From JACDAN01 sp963801855 (lineage in GTDB: Bacteria > Actinomycetota > Thermoleophilia > Gaiellales > Gaiellaceae), in contig CAWDGK010000003.1 in assembly GCA_963801855.1 (NCBI GenBank), positions 83,909 to 147,908 of the forward strand: a stretch of DNA of 64,000 nt. The letters are read 5' to 3'. A model generated the notes under the pieces. That model saw nothing but the letters and a program-made list of their open reading frames with translations. It was not told the DNA's origin and searched no databases. A program made the position numbers and the translations under genes. Every line of letters starts with the position of its first letter. Within the stretch, counting starts at the first letter, position 1. Shown piece after piece: positions 34,750 through 42,608 of the stretch.

Positions 34750-35621
34750 TGCAGCTGGCGCTCATGGTCGAGGGCCAGGAGGGCGTCTCCTGGGAGCAGT
34801 GGCTCGCCCTCGCCGAGGCCTGCGAGCAGCACGGAATCGAGGCCCTCTTCCGCTCCGACCACTACCTCTCGCAAACCGACGCCGCGCGACCGGCGACGGA
34901 TGCGTGGGCGCTCCTCGCGGCGCTTGCCGCCCGGACGACGACGCTCCGGCTCGGCACGCTCGTCTCCCCGGTGACCTTCCGCCACGCGTCGGTCGTGGCG
35001 AAGTCGGTGGCAACCGTCGACCACATCTCGGGCGGACGAGTCGAGGTCGGTGTCGGCGCCGGCTGGATGGACGCCGAGCACGCGCGCTTCGGCTTCCCGT
35101 TTCCGGAGATGACCGAGCGGCTCCGGATGCTCGCCGAGGACGTGGAGCGGATCGACAGGACTCTGCGTGAGGACCCGCTCGTCGTCCAGCGGCCCCGGCC
35201 GCCCCTCATCCTCGGCGGTAGCGCCACCCGGGGCACAGCCGACCCTGCCGCGCGCTTCGCCGACGAGTACAACACGCACGGCGCCGACCCGGCGGAGGCC
35301 CGCAGGCGCCGCGCGAAGCTGGACGAGGCGTGCGAGCGCGCGGGACGGGATCCTTCGACCCTCCGCTTCTCGCTCATGACGCCGTTCCTCCTCGGCCTGG
35401 ATCACGCCAAGCGGTTCGTGGAGGTCTACCCCGATGCGGGCTCAGCCGACGAGTGGTTCGAAGAGCTCCGGGGCCGTGGCCTCGCCGGCAGCCGGGTCGA
35501 CCTGGTCGACGGCCTCAGGGAGTACGAGGCGGCCGGGGTCGAGCGCGTGATGCTCCAGCACGTCGTGCACGACGATCTCGACGTGGTCAAGGCCCTGGGC
35601 GAGATCGCCGCCGCGCTTTAG
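34749..35621 (+). CDS. F420-dependent LLM-class oxidoreductase
   Basis: 290 aa, luciferase-like TIM barrel. LALAEACEQHGIEALFRSDH at the front, LGTLVSPVTFRHASVVAKS and VGVGAGWMDAEHARFGFPFP are the cofactor-site segments of F420/FMN monooxygenase-type enzymes. F420 use is by family, typical of actinobacteria. Coupled to the VOC gene. Confidence 0.82.
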   Translation: MQLALMVEGQEGVSWEQWLALAEACEQHGIEALFRSDHYLSQTDAARPATDAWALLAALAARTTTLRLGTLVSPVTFRHASVVAKSVATVDHISGGRVEVGVGAGWMDAEHARFGFPFPEMTERLRMLAEDVERIDRTLREDPLVVQRPRPPLILGGSATRGTADPAARFADEYNTHGADPAEARRRRAKLDEACERAGRDPSTLRFSLMTPFLLGLDHAKRFVEVYPDAGSADEWFEELRGRGLAGSRVDLVDGLREYEAAGVERVMLQHVVHDDLDVVKALGEIAAAL

Positions 35622-35633
35622 AGTCGCGCTGTC

Positions 35634-36932
35634 ATGGCCTCGACGGACACAGCTCGCCGCGATGCGCTCGTCGAGCGCCTGTTCGAGGCTGTGCTCGGCT
35701 TCAACGACGTCTACGCCGTCTACATCGGCGACCGGCTCGGGCTCTACGCGGCGCTGGGAGAAAATGCGAAGACCTCCGCGGAAGTCGCCCGGGCCGCGGG
35801 CTGCGACGAGCGCTATGTCCGCGAATGGCTGGAGCACCAGGCCGTCGGCGGCATCCTCGAGGTCGACGACGAGGACTCAGCGACGCGCCGTTTTCGACTT
35901 CCGCCCGGACACGGCGAGGTGCTGCTCGACCGCGACAGCGTCAGCTACATGGCGGCGTTCGCCCGGATGATGGTCGGTATGGCGAGGCCGGTGCCCCAGG
36001 TGCTGGCGGCCTTCCGCTCCGGCGACGGCGTGCCGTACGCCGACTTTCCGGAGGATTTCGTCGAGGGCCAGGGCGACATGAACCGGGTCCAGTTCATCAA
36101 CCTGCTCGCAACCGAGTGGCTGCCCGCGCTGCCGGATGTCGAAGAGCGACTCCGCGCCGGCGGGGCCCGGGTAGCGGATGTCGCCTGCGGAACAGGCTGG
36201 TCGAGCATCGCGATCGCGAATGCGTACCCCGACGTCCAGGTGGACGGGTTCGACCTCGATCCCGAGTCGATCATGCTCGCCCGGTCGGCAGCCGCGTCGG
36301 AAGGAGTCGGGGAGCGCGTCGACTTCCAGGTGCGAGACGCGGCCGATCCCGACCTGGCCAACCGCTACGACCTCGTCACGGTCTTCGAGGCGATCCACGA
36401 CATGGCGAAGCCGGTCGAGGCACTGGCGGCGATCCACGAGCTCCTCGCCGACGGCGGGGTGGCTCTCGTCGCCGACGAGAAGGTCGCGGACGAGTTCACG
36501 GCGCCCGGCGACGACGTCGAGCGCGTCATGTACGGCTGGTCGATCCTCCACTGCCTGCCCGTCGGTCGAGTCGAGCAGCCCTCGGCCGAGACGGGAACCG
36601 CGATGCGGGAGTCGACGTTCAGGGACTACGCAGAGCAGGCCGGCTTCGCCGACGTCGAGGTCGTGCCGATCGAGCACGACTTCTGGCGCTTTTACCGTCT
36701 GACGCTAGGCCGGGCGCTTCTCGGCCAGCGACTCGAGCCGCTCGCGGATGTCGTCCACTTCGCCGAGATCGTCGAGCCGGGGCAGCACCGACAGGCTCTC
36801 GAGGCCGAAGACGCGCTCGAACAGCGGTGTCGTGCGATAGCGAACGGCGCCGCCTTCCTCGCGACCGGCCTCAGCGATCAAGCCGCGCTCCGCCAGCCCG
36901 GCGACGACCGAGTCCACGGCAACTCCCCGTAG
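35634..36932 (+). CDS. Class I SAM methyltransferase (Rv2258c-like), 3' end read-through
   Basis: An N-terminal winged-helix region (residues 10-95) precedes the methyltransferase fold; AdoMet loop VADVACGTGWSSIAIANAYP, then FDLDPESI and a VTVFEAIHDMAKP core. The conserved part ends near 36700 (EHDFWRFYRLTL). A stop lies one frame away at that point, so the last about 75 residues, antisense to scpB, are probably an artefact of one indel near 36695-36700. Substrate unknown. Confidence 0.75.
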   Translation: MASTDTARRDALVERLFEAVLGFNDVYAVYIGDRLGLYAALGENAKTSAEVARAAGCDERYVREWLEHQAVGGILEVDDEDSATRRFRLPPGHGEVLLDRDSVSYMAAFARMMVGMARPVPQVLAAFRSGDGVPYADFPEDFVEGQGDMNRVQFINLLATEWLPALPDVEERLRAGGARVADVACGTGWSSIAIANAYPDVQVDGFDLDPESIMLARSAAASEGVGERVDFQVRDAADPDLANRYDLVTVFEAIHDMAKPVEALAAIHELLADGGVALVADEKVADEFTAPGDDVERVMYGWSILHCLPVGRVEQPSAETGTAMRESTFRDYAEQAGFADVEVVPIEHDFWRFYRLTLGRALLGQRLEPLADVVHFAEIVEPGQHRQALEAEDALEQRCRAIANGAAFLATGLSDQAALRQPGDDRVHGNSP

Positions 36933-37298
36933 TCGAGCGATCTCCGGCCGCGAGCAGGGACCGAGGTAGGCGACGACGGCAAGCGTCTCCATCGCAGCCT
37001 GGGAGAGGCCACGTTCGACCGGTCGCTCGAACATCCGGCTGCAGGCTTCGGCCGCCTCGCGGGAGGCGCGGAACGCCCAGCCGCCGGCAACCTGCTCGAG
37101 GACGATCCCGCTTCGGCCCTCCTGGAAGCGTTCCGTCAGCAGGCCGAGCGCCATCTCCACCCGCTCCGGGTCCTCGGCGGCGGCCTCGGCGAGCTCCTCG
37201 ACCGGCAACGGCTGGGAGGCGACGACCAACAGGGCCTCCAACGTGCGGGCCAGGCGATCGAGCGGATTGGCTGCGACTAGGCGGAGCGGGCGGTCCAT
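36705..37298 (-). CDS. scpB: Segregation and condensation protein B
   Basis: 197 aa. Two winged-helix domains; RTLEALLVVASQPLPVEELA and LSQAAMETLAVVAYLGPCSRPEIARLRGV are hallmark segments. It forms the condensin complex with ScpA and SMC. Its start overlaps scpA by 22 bases. Confidence 0.94.
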   Translation of the reverse strand: MDRPLRLVAANPLDRLARTLEALLVVASQPLPVEELAEAAAEDPERVEMALGLLTERFQEGRSGIVLEQVAGGWAFRASREAAEACSRMFERPVERGLSQAAMETLAVVAYLGPCSRPEIARLRGVAVDSVVAGLAERGLIAEAGREEGGAVRYRTTPLFERVFGLESLSVLPRLDDLGEVDDIRERLESLAEKRPA

Positions 37299-38044
37299 GT
37301 GTCCTTCCTTTCCGTCTTGGTCTCGGTGTTCCTCTGCACGCGGATGGGCGCGAACGTGGCAGCCTGGGAGAGCTCGATCTCGCCGGCTTTACGGAGCTCG
37401 AGGAGGGCCAGAAAGGCCACTGCCTGCTCGACGCGGGTCAGCCCGTTGACCTCGGTGTCGAAGTCGAAGCGCGAGCGTCTGGCGAGCAACGACCGGAAAC
37501 GCCCGAGGAACTGCTCGACCGGGGGAAAGCGCAGCTCGAGATGGGCCAGGGAGACGGCCGGCGGCTCTGCAGTGAGCAGTCGGAGGATCGCGCCCAGCTC
37601 GGCAGGATCCTGCGGCGCGAGCTTTCTCTCGACGATGGGCGCGAGCGGCGCAGGTCCGATCCGAAAGTAGCGGTCGCTCTCCTCGTCGAGCCGGTCGACG
37701 AGCCACCCGGCTGCCTCCTTGATTCGCCGGTAGTCGGCGAGGCGCCTTGCGAGCTCCTCCGCGGCCTGGGCCGGGTCGAGATCCTCGAGGTCTGGCTCTT
37801 CGCCGGCGAGGAGGGCGCGAGCCTTGAGCTCGAGCAGCGCGGCCACGAGAACGAGGAACTCCCCGCAGGCATCGAGATCCAGTTCCTCCCGCTCGGCAAG
37901 CCGCTCGAGAAAGGCCAGCACGATGCCGGCAACGTCGACCTCGCCCAGATCCAGCTCGTCGCGAAGGACGAGCGCAAGCAGAAGGTCGAAGGGACCTTCG
38001 AAGGCCTCGAGGTCGAGGTCGAGCTCGCGAACCGGCACGGGCAC
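37277..38044 (-). CDS. scpA: Segregation and condensation protein A (kleisin)
   Basis: 255 aa. The N-terminal FEGPFDLLLALVLRDELDLGEV is diagnostic; C-terminal winged helix with VEQAVAFLALLELRKAGEIEL. Bridges SMC heads with ScpB. GTG start 12 bases after the lgt stop. Confidence 0.94.
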   Translation of the reverse strand: MPVPVRELDLDLEAFEGPFDLLLALVLRDELDLGEVDVAGIVLAFLERLAEREELDLDACGEFLVLVAALLELKARALLAGEEPDLEDLDPAQAAEELARRLADYRRIKEAAGWLVDRLDEESDRYFRIGPAPLAPIVERKLAPQDPAELGAILRLLTAEPPAVSLAHLELRFPPVEQFLGRFRSLLARRSRFDFDTEVNGLTRVEQAVAFLALLELRKAGEIELSQAATFAPIRVQRNTETKTERKDTWTARSA

Positions 38045-38055
38045 GACTCCCGAAG

Positions 38056-38955
38056 CTAGCGAGAGGGTCGGACGCGGCCCTTCGGAATCGTCATCTTCGG
38101 CGTGCCTTTGGGCGGCTCATGGCTCGTATCGCGCCTTCGGCCCCTCCGGCCGCGGATGAGCTGCCAGTAGATGAAGAACGCCGTCGAGAGGACGAACATG
38201 ACGATCGAGACCCACGCGTTGAGCCGCAGCGGCCCGAGCTCGTGCGAGGGGTCGATCCGCAGGAGCTCCTCGAAGAAACGTCCGAACGTGTAGAGCGAGA
38301 CGTAGAGCGCGAAGAGCGCCGGCGGCCGGAAGCGGAAGAAGCGGTCGAGGACGAGCAGGACGACCGCCGCAGCGGTGACGTAGAGAAACTCGTAGAGGAA
38401 GGTCGGGTGGAACGTCTCGATCTCGGCGAACTCGAACGGCCGGTTCTCCGGGTCGATCTCGAGGCCCCAGGAGCGACTGGTGGGCTCGCCGAAGAGCTCC
38501 TGGTTCCACCAGTTGCCGAAGCGGCCGATGCCGTGGGCGAGCAGGATCCCCGGCGCGGCAGCGTCCATCAACGCCGTCGCGCTCTTGCCCGAGCGCCGGC
38601 AGATGTAGCCGCCGACGAGCGTCCCGAGCAGGATGCCGCCCCAGACGCCGAGCCCGCCCTTCCAGACCATGAAGACGCCCTGCCACTTGGGGTCGGGAAC
38701 CTCCGACCAGCTCGTGACGACGTGGTAGGCGCGCGCGCCGACGATCCCGGCGGCGACACCCCACACCGCGATACGCAGGAGCGTGTCCCAGTCGCCGCCC
38801 TGGTCTCCCGGGCGCTTCGTCCACCGCAATCCGGTGACGAGGATGCAGACCGCGATCGCGAGCAGCAGCATCAGCCCGTACATGTGGATGTCGAGCGGTC
38901 CGAGCTCGAAGGCGCCGCTCGACGGCGAGGGGATCGAAGCGATCACGGAGGGCAT
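38056..38955 (-). CDS. lgt: Prolipoprotein diacylglyceryl transferase
   Basis: Lipidates the lipobox Cys of exported proteins; several such lipoproteins are in this window. 299 aa, seven membrane segments. Signature HGIGRFGNWWNQELFGEPT is present, as is HPTFLYEFLY. ATG 38955 gives the family N-terminus; the longer open frame upstream is not lgt-like. Confidence 0.95.
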   Translation of the reverse strand: MPSVIASIPSPSSGAFELGPLDIHMYGLMLLLAIAVCILVTGLRWTKRPGDQGGDWDTLLRIAVWGVAAGIVGARAYHVVTSWSEVPDPKWQGVFMVWKGGLGVWGGILLGTLVGGYICRRSGKSATALMDAAAPGILLAHGIGRFGNWWNQELFGEPTSRSWGLEIDPENRPFEFAEIETFHPTFLYEFLYVTAAAVVLLVLDRFFRFRPPALFALYVSLYTFGRFFEELLRIDPSHELGPLRLNAWVSIVMFVLSTAFFIYWQLIRGRRGRRRDTSHEPPKGTPKMTIPKGRVRPSR

Positions 38956-38983
38956 TCTGCCCGTCCCGGCCGGACGCGGCCCA

Positions 38984-39024
38984 GGTGCCAGGCACCGGGA
39001 CGTGCCTCTGGGAGGCCGTGTCCT
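38984..39024. repeat. GGTGCC-A-GGCACC palindrome and shared 13-mer
   Basis: GGTGCCAGGCACC (38984-38996) is followed by GAGGCCGTGTCCT (39012-39024). The same 13-mer occurs at 14403-14415, also in an intergenic gap next to a hairpin. Probably a dispersed repeat. Confidence 0.35.
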
Positions 39025-39225
39025 AGAGCAGGATCTTGATTGCGAGCTCGGGGAACAGCCCTGGTCGAGCAGTCCGACGGCCCGGTGCAGATCGATATCC
39101 AGGCGCGCCGCAAGCCGCCCGGCAGCGCGCGTCCCGAAACCGGCCCGCTCGAGCTCCTCGGCACGCCAGCGCTCGATCTTCTCGAGCTCCGTGTCCTCGA
39201 ATACTTGAGTTTCGGTCTCGCTCAT
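39023..39225 (-). CDS. Small conserved-looking protein, frameshifted
   Basis: About 67 aa once repaired. Opens SETETQVFEDTELEKIERWR, continues EELERAGFGTRAAGRLAAR and LHRAVGLLDQGCSP. The frame breaks at the G4 run 39050-39053 (plus strand); one added base gives the end ELAIKILL followed by a stop. GGAGG lies 8-9 nt before the ATG, so this gene is Shine-Dalgarno led. Resembles small helical proteins of actinobacteria with no assigned function. Confidence 0.6.
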
Positions 39226-39308
39226 CCGCAGTGCCTCCGGTGAGTTGCCTACCCGCACATCGTCGGCGCTGAACGGAGCCTCGTTCTCCCCCTTCGGGGT
39301 GATAGCAA

Positions 39309-39332
39309 CGGGCGGCCCCGGAGGGCCGCCCG
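39309..39332. terminator. Perfect 10-bp GC hairpin
   Basis: CGGGCGGCCC-CGGA-GGGCCGCCCG, 13 bases past the stop of the YtkA-like gene (minus strand). Likely terminator although no T-run follows. Confidence 0.5.
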
Positions 39333-39344
39333 CGCGTGTGGGGG

Positions 39345-39845
39345 CTAGTGCGAGGGCGCCGGCGCGCGCACCCGGACGCGCCGTGCGAGCAGGTAGATCA
39401 CCGCGACTGCGGCGAACGCAAGGAGGCCGATCCCGATGATGGCGAAGAACGGGAGACCCTCGCCGGTCGAGCCGGAGCCGATCGAAACAGCGCCGAACGA
39501 GTGCGTCTTGGCCCCGCCGTACTGGGTGAAGCCGTCGTTTACTGCATAGGACCACTTACCGGAGCTCGGGAAGACGACCTTCGCCAGATAGATGCCAGGC
39601 TCGCCGGTCGGCTTGGCGGCAAACGTCTTCTCTGCACCGGTCGACGCGTTCCGGATCACGACCGACGGGGTCGCGCCCTCGAGCGGAGTCTCCCCGTGCT
39701 GGAGGATCTTGACCTCCGCGTTCCACGTGTCCCCCGCTCCGACCCCTTGGGGCGGCGAGAGGCCCGCCGTCGCCCAACCGCCGGCGAGCGCGCTTGCCGG
39801 AGCCGAGAGGGCAACGAGAGCGAGTAGTACGAAAACCTTCTTCAT
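39345..39845 (-). CDS. Exported membrane-anchored YtkA/FixH-like domain protein
   Basis: 166 aa. Signal peptide KKVFVLLALVALSAPASALA; an Ig-like middle with GDTWNAEVKILQHGETPLEG and VVFPSSGKWSYAVNDGF, resembling YtkA-like domains; one C-terminal membrane helix (GEGLPFFAIIGIGLLAFAAV) and a basic tail. ATG 39845 is chosen for its AGGAGG Shine-Dalgarno. It may belong with the ECF sigma pair upstream. Confidence 0.65.
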   Translation of the reverse strand: MKKVFVLLALVALSAPASALAGGWATAGLSPPQGVGAGDTWNAEVKILQHGETPLEGATPSVVIRNASTGAEKTFAAKPTGEPGIYLAKVVFPSSGKWSYAVNDGFTQYGGAKTHSFGAVSIGSGSTGEGLPFFAIIGIGLLAFAAVAVIYLLARRVRVRAPAPSH

Positions 39846-39901
39846 GGGTACCTCCTGGTAGCTACCGCTTCTACACCTACGAGGCGCCGGCGGTTCCACG
39901 C

Positions 39902-40630
39902 CTAGCGCATCGAGCGCGCGATGCGAATCGCCTCGTCCTTCGAGATCTCGGCCTCGATTCGGATCGTGACGTCGCTCGAGGTCTCGAAGATGAGGGCGTT
40001 CCCGACGAGCCGGAACGGCTCCTCCTCATTGACGCTCGGATAGAAGAGCGTGTGCTTCTCGCCCGAGAGCCAGATGCCCGCGCCGCCATCCCCCAGCACG
40101 ACGAGCTCCGTATCCGTCGCGTTGATGTTGACGAGCTTCTGGACCGCACCGCCCACGCCGGCCTGGGTGATCAGCAGCCTGGGATCGTCCTCCGAGCCGT
40201 ACAGGAAGGCGACCTGCCGAGCCTCCGGCCGGTAGTAGACCTTGGGTGGGTCGTCGAGGCCCTCGACGCGGGGCAGGAGAACGGGGAAGCCGGCGAGCTC
40301 CCTGGCCTCGTCCAGGTCGACGCGGTCGCCGAGCCCGAGGTCTCCCGTCGCCTTGCCCACCGGCGGAAGCTCGTCGACGTACCGGATCGTCACAGCGCCG
40401 ATGCCGAGCCAGTCGAGCACCGTGCTTCTCGCCTGCGGAACCACCATCACGGCCCCCACTGCGACGAGGAGGACGACGAGTGCTGCGACGAGGGCGCGTC
40501 GGCGGCCGAAGCCCGGGACTGGTCGCCGTCCCTCGCCGAGGCGACGCCGAACGGCTCCCGACAGATCCGGCGTCGCCGGATAGTCCAGGTTCGTGCCGAC
40601 CGTCTGCAGCGCGCGCTCGAGCTCAGGCAT
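39902..40630 (-). CDS. Membrane protein partner of ECF sigma factor (putative anti-sigma, DUF4367-like)
   Basis: 242 aa. Short cytoplasmic N-terminus (PELERALQTVGTNLDYPATP), one membrane helix (about 45-67), and an outside domain with LLITQAGVGGAVQKLV. The start overlaps the sigma gene by 8 bases, the normal place for an anti-sigma factor. No zinc HxxxCxxC motif is seen, so an atypical anti-sigma is inferred from position and topology only. Confidence 0.65.
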   Translation of the reverse strand: MPELERALQTVGTNLDYPATPDLSGAVRRRLGEGRRPVPGFGRRRALVAALVVLLVAVGAVMVVPQARSTVLDWLGIGAVTIRYVDELPPVGKATGDLGLGDRVDLDEARELAGFPVLLPRVEGLDDPPKVYYRPEARQVAFLYGSEDDPRLLITQAGVGGAVQKLVNINATDTELVVLGDGGAGIWLSGEKHTLFYPSVNEEEPFRLVGNALIFETSSDVTIRIEAEISKDEAIRIARSMR

Positions 40631-41183
40631 CTCCAGCCTCCAGTTGGGCTCGCAGCCGGGCGAGGCCGCGCGAGAGCCGCGACTTCACCGTCCCTTTTCG
40701 CAGGGAGAGCGTCTCGGCCGTCTCCTCCTCGGTCAGCTCCAGAAAGAAGCGGCAGGCGATGACCTCGCGCTGCTCCTCCGGGAGCTCGTTGACGGCTGCG
40801 AGGAGCTCCGCCTGCTGCTCGCCGGCGAGAAGGTTGGCCTCGGGGGACGGGGCCGCGCCCCCCGAGAGCGGGTCCGCCGCGGCGCGCAGCGCAAGATTCG
40901 TGCGTCGACCGCTCGAGCGGCGTCTGTTCCGGGCCTCGTTCGCGACGATTCGAAGGAGCCACGGCCGGAGCTCGGCGCCCTGCCGAAAGCGACCGAGGGC
41001 GTAGAACGCCTTCACGAACGCGTCCTGCGCGGCGTCCTCGGCGTCGGCCGAGCTTCCCGTCAGCAGATAGGCAGTGCGAAAGGCAATCCCCTGGTATGCG
41101 TGCACGAGGTCTCCGTAGGCGTCCTGGTCGCCGCGCTTTGCCCGTTCGACGAGCTCCGCTTCTGACAGTGGTCGGCCCACCAC
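40623..41183 (-). CDS. ECF-type RNA polymerase sigma factor
   Basis: 186 aa with sigma regions 2 and 4 only: DAEDAAQDAFVKAFYALGRFR (region 2), linker, then LPEEQREVIACRFFLELTEEE and LSLRKGTVKSRLSRGLARLR (region 4 HTH). Probably released by the membrane protein encoded next to it in response to an envelope signal. Targets not evident. Confidence 0.92.
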   Translation of the reverse strand: MVGRPLSEAELVERAKRGDQDAYGDLVHAYQGIAFRTAYLLTGSSADAEDAAQDAFVKAFYALGRFRQGAELRPWLLRIVANEARNRRRSSGRRTNLALRAAADPLSGGAAPSPEANLLAGEQQAELLAAVNELPEEQREVIACRFFLELTEEETAETLSLRKGTVKSRLSRGLARLRAQLEAGDA

Positions 41184-41222
41184 TGCCCCTTCTACACCGG
41201 CGCGCCGCAGCGGGTTCCGCTA

Positions 41223-41289
41223 GAGGCCTGATGTGGAACTGGCGCGCTGTGGGGCGGCCGCAGACCCGCTCAGGTTCACATCGGGCCTC
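41223..41289. terminator. Long-armed hairpin with T-run on the plus strand
   Basis: GAGGCCTGATGTG (41223-41235) pairs with CACATCGGGCCTC (41277-41289), one wobble, and TTTT follows on the plus strand. Flanking genes are both on the minus strand. It separates the Cys-rich small gene from the ECF sigma gene. Confidence 0.4.
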
Positions 41290-41291
41290 TT

Positions 41292-41483
41292 TTAGCGCCG
41301 TACGAGGCGCCGCGCGAAACGAGCGATCGCGAGCGCGGCGATCGAGACTCCGCCGACCGCCAGTCCCACGGCGTTCGTCGTCGTGCACGTGCGGCAGACG
41401 TTGCAGCAAGTACCGGCCACCGGCGCGTACTCGGCCGCGCGAGTCGTGATCGGAGTGGCGCGAACGGAGAGCTGGCGGAGCAC
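41292..41483 (-). CDS. Small Cys-rich membrane protein
   Basis: 63 aa. AGTCCNVCRTCTTTNAVGLAVG holds four cysteines (CC..C..C) directly before a hydrophobic helix and an Arg-rich end (ARFARRLVRR). Could bind metal at the membrane face. GTG 41483 rather than the upstream start, because TACAAT lies exactly 6 nt before it. Family not recognised. Confidence 0.6.
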   Translation of the reverse strand: MLRQLSVRATPITTRAAEYAPVAGTCCNVCRTCTTTNAVGLAVGGVSIAALAIARFARRLVRR

Positions 41484-41489
41484 GCCTCG

Positions 41490-41495
41490 ATTGTA
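41490..41495 (-). promoter_or_regulatory. Predicted -10 box, leaderless, Cys-rich protein
   Basis: TACAAT, close to the sigma-70 consensus, 6 nt before the GTG at 41483. Confidence 0.5.
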
Positions 41496-41509
41496 CGCCG
41501 CCAGACCTC

Positions 41510-41884
41510 CTAGATTCGTTCGCCGAAGGCGAGGATGTAGCCGAACGGATCCTGCACGCGAATCTCCCGCATGCCCCACGGCCGCTCGATCGGCTCATGC
41601 AGGAGGTCGGCCCCGCGACCCTGGAGCTCCTCGTGGAGCCCGTCGACGTCGTCCGTCGTGATGTAGACGTCGAACAGGTCGGGCTGGACGATCTCGCTGT
41701 TCGGCCGCGGCTGCTCGCCCTGGGCGAAGTGGATGTCGCACTCGCCCCGGTGCGCGTATCCGTAGGTGGCGGGCGCAGGCTCCCAGACGTCGGTCTCGAA
41801 ACCGAGCGTGTCCCGGTAGTAGGTCATCGCCTGATCGACGTCGGGCACGATCAGGACCGGCGCGATGCGGGTGAGGGTCGGCAT
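41510..41884 (-). CDS. VOC / glyoxalase-fold protein
   Basis: 124 aa. LTRIAPVLIVPDVDQAMTYY and VQDPFGYILAFGE mark the paired beta-alpha-beta units; YGYAHRGECDIHFAQ carries a likely metal His. ATG 41884 is preceded by TAGGAT at 7 nt. Substrate unknown. Confidence 0.8.
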   Translation of the reverse strand: MPTLTRIAPVLIVPDVDQAMTYYRDTLGFETDVWEPAPATYGYAHRGECDIHFAQGEQPRPNSEIVQPDLFDVYITTDDVDGLHEELQGRGADLLHEPIERPWGMREIRVQDPFGYILAFGERI

Positions 41885-41891
41885 TTGCGCG

Positions 41892-41897
41892 ATCCTA
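41892..41897 (-). promoter_or_regulatory. Predicted -10 box, leaderless, VOC gene
   Basis: TAGGAT on the minus strand, 7 nt before the ATG at 41884. Confidence 0.4.
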
Positions 41898-41905
41898 TTG
41901 CGACG

Positions 41906-42445
41906 GTGACCCTTCTCGACGACGTCATGCCCGCCTACGCCGTGCACGAGGTGCACTCGCTCCGGGTGCCGGCCGCCCCGGGGGAGACCTACGACGCGAT
42001 GAAGGCGGTGACCGCGAGCGAGGTCCGGTTGTTCGGGCCGCTGATGTGGCTGCGGACGCTGGGTCGGTCGAAGCGCGTGTTCGACCCGCGCGCTCCCCTC
42101 CTCGAGGAGATGGTCAAGATCGGTTTCACTCCGCTCGCCGAGCGCCCGGGCGACGAGATCGTGATCGGTGCGATCGGGCGCTTCTGGAGCCCGACCGGGT
42201 CGAGACCCACGGGATCGCCGGACTTCGCGACCTTCGCAGAGCCGGGCTACGCCAGGGCAGCCGTGAACTTCCGGGTGACGCCCGAGCGCGACGGCAGCCG
42301 GATCACCACCGAGACTCGGATCATCGGCACCGACGCCGAGGCGACCCGCAAGTTCCGCCGTTACTGGCTCGTGGTCCGGCCCGGGAGCGGCGCGATCAGG
42401 CGGAGCTGGCTGAAGGCGATCCGGAGGCGGGCGGAAACCGGCTAG
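41906..42445 (+). CDS. SRPBCC / DUF2867-like lipid-binding fold protein
   Basis: About 179 aa. Starts LLDDVMPAYAVHEVHSLRVP and has FATFAEPGYARAAVNFRVTP in the middle and FRRYWLVVRPGSGAIRRSWL near the end, which match uncharacterised SRPBCC-like proteins. GTG 41906 gives the longer, family-like N-terminus; ATG 41927 is the alternative. Divergent from the VOC gene by 21 bases. Its stop codon lies at the edge of the palindromic element. Confidence 0.65.
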   Translation: MTLLDDVMPAYAVHEVHSLRVPAAPGETYDAMKAVTASEVRLFGPLMWLRTLGRSKRVFDPRAPLLEEMVKIGFTPLAERPGDEIVIGAIGRFWSPTGSRPTGSPDFATFAEPGYARAAVNFRVTPERDGSRITTETRIIGTDAEATRKFRRYWLVVRPGSGAIRRSWLKAIRRRAETG

Positions 42446-42608
42446 GAGGGTTTGGCGGAACGTCGCTCGTCCCAGGGGTGCGATGGTCGTTCCGAGGCAA
42501 GGACGCAGGGAGCGTCGATAGCAGCGCTATCGGCGCGACTGAGGACGCAGCCTCGGGGTGAGCAGCGCAGCCCTGGGACTCAGCCGTCGTTTTGTCAAAC
42601 CCTCTTAG
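42442..42608. repeat. 167-bp imperfect palindromic element between convergent stops
   Basis: The left end CTAGGAGGGTTTG and right end CAAACCCTCTTAG are inverted copies. Inside, CGTCCCAGGG, CCGAGGC and GGACGCAG pair with CCCTGGGACT, GCCTCGG and CTGAGGACGC. The centre is CGATAG-CAGCG-CTATCG at 42516-42532. The element spans exactly from the stop of the SRPBCC gene to the stop of dnaE. A left-arm relic sits at the metK 3' end. A MITE-like or REP-type repeat that may serve as a two-way terminator. Confidence 0.7.

Noticed and set aside
35330..38059. 909-aa open frame on the plus strand
   Set aside because: Shadow of the F420 oxidoreductase, methyltransferase, scpB and scpA genes; Arg/Pro-rich with no motif.
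38956..39555. 200-residue N-terminal extension of Lgt
   Set aside because: It crosses a separate small gene and intergenic palindromes; Lgt similarity begins at 38955.
41196..41290. tRNA-like GGTTC segments and stem between the ECF sigma and Cys-rich genes
   Set aside because: No cloverleaf with acceptor stem and anticodon arm can be drawn; a long-armed hairpin explains the pairing.
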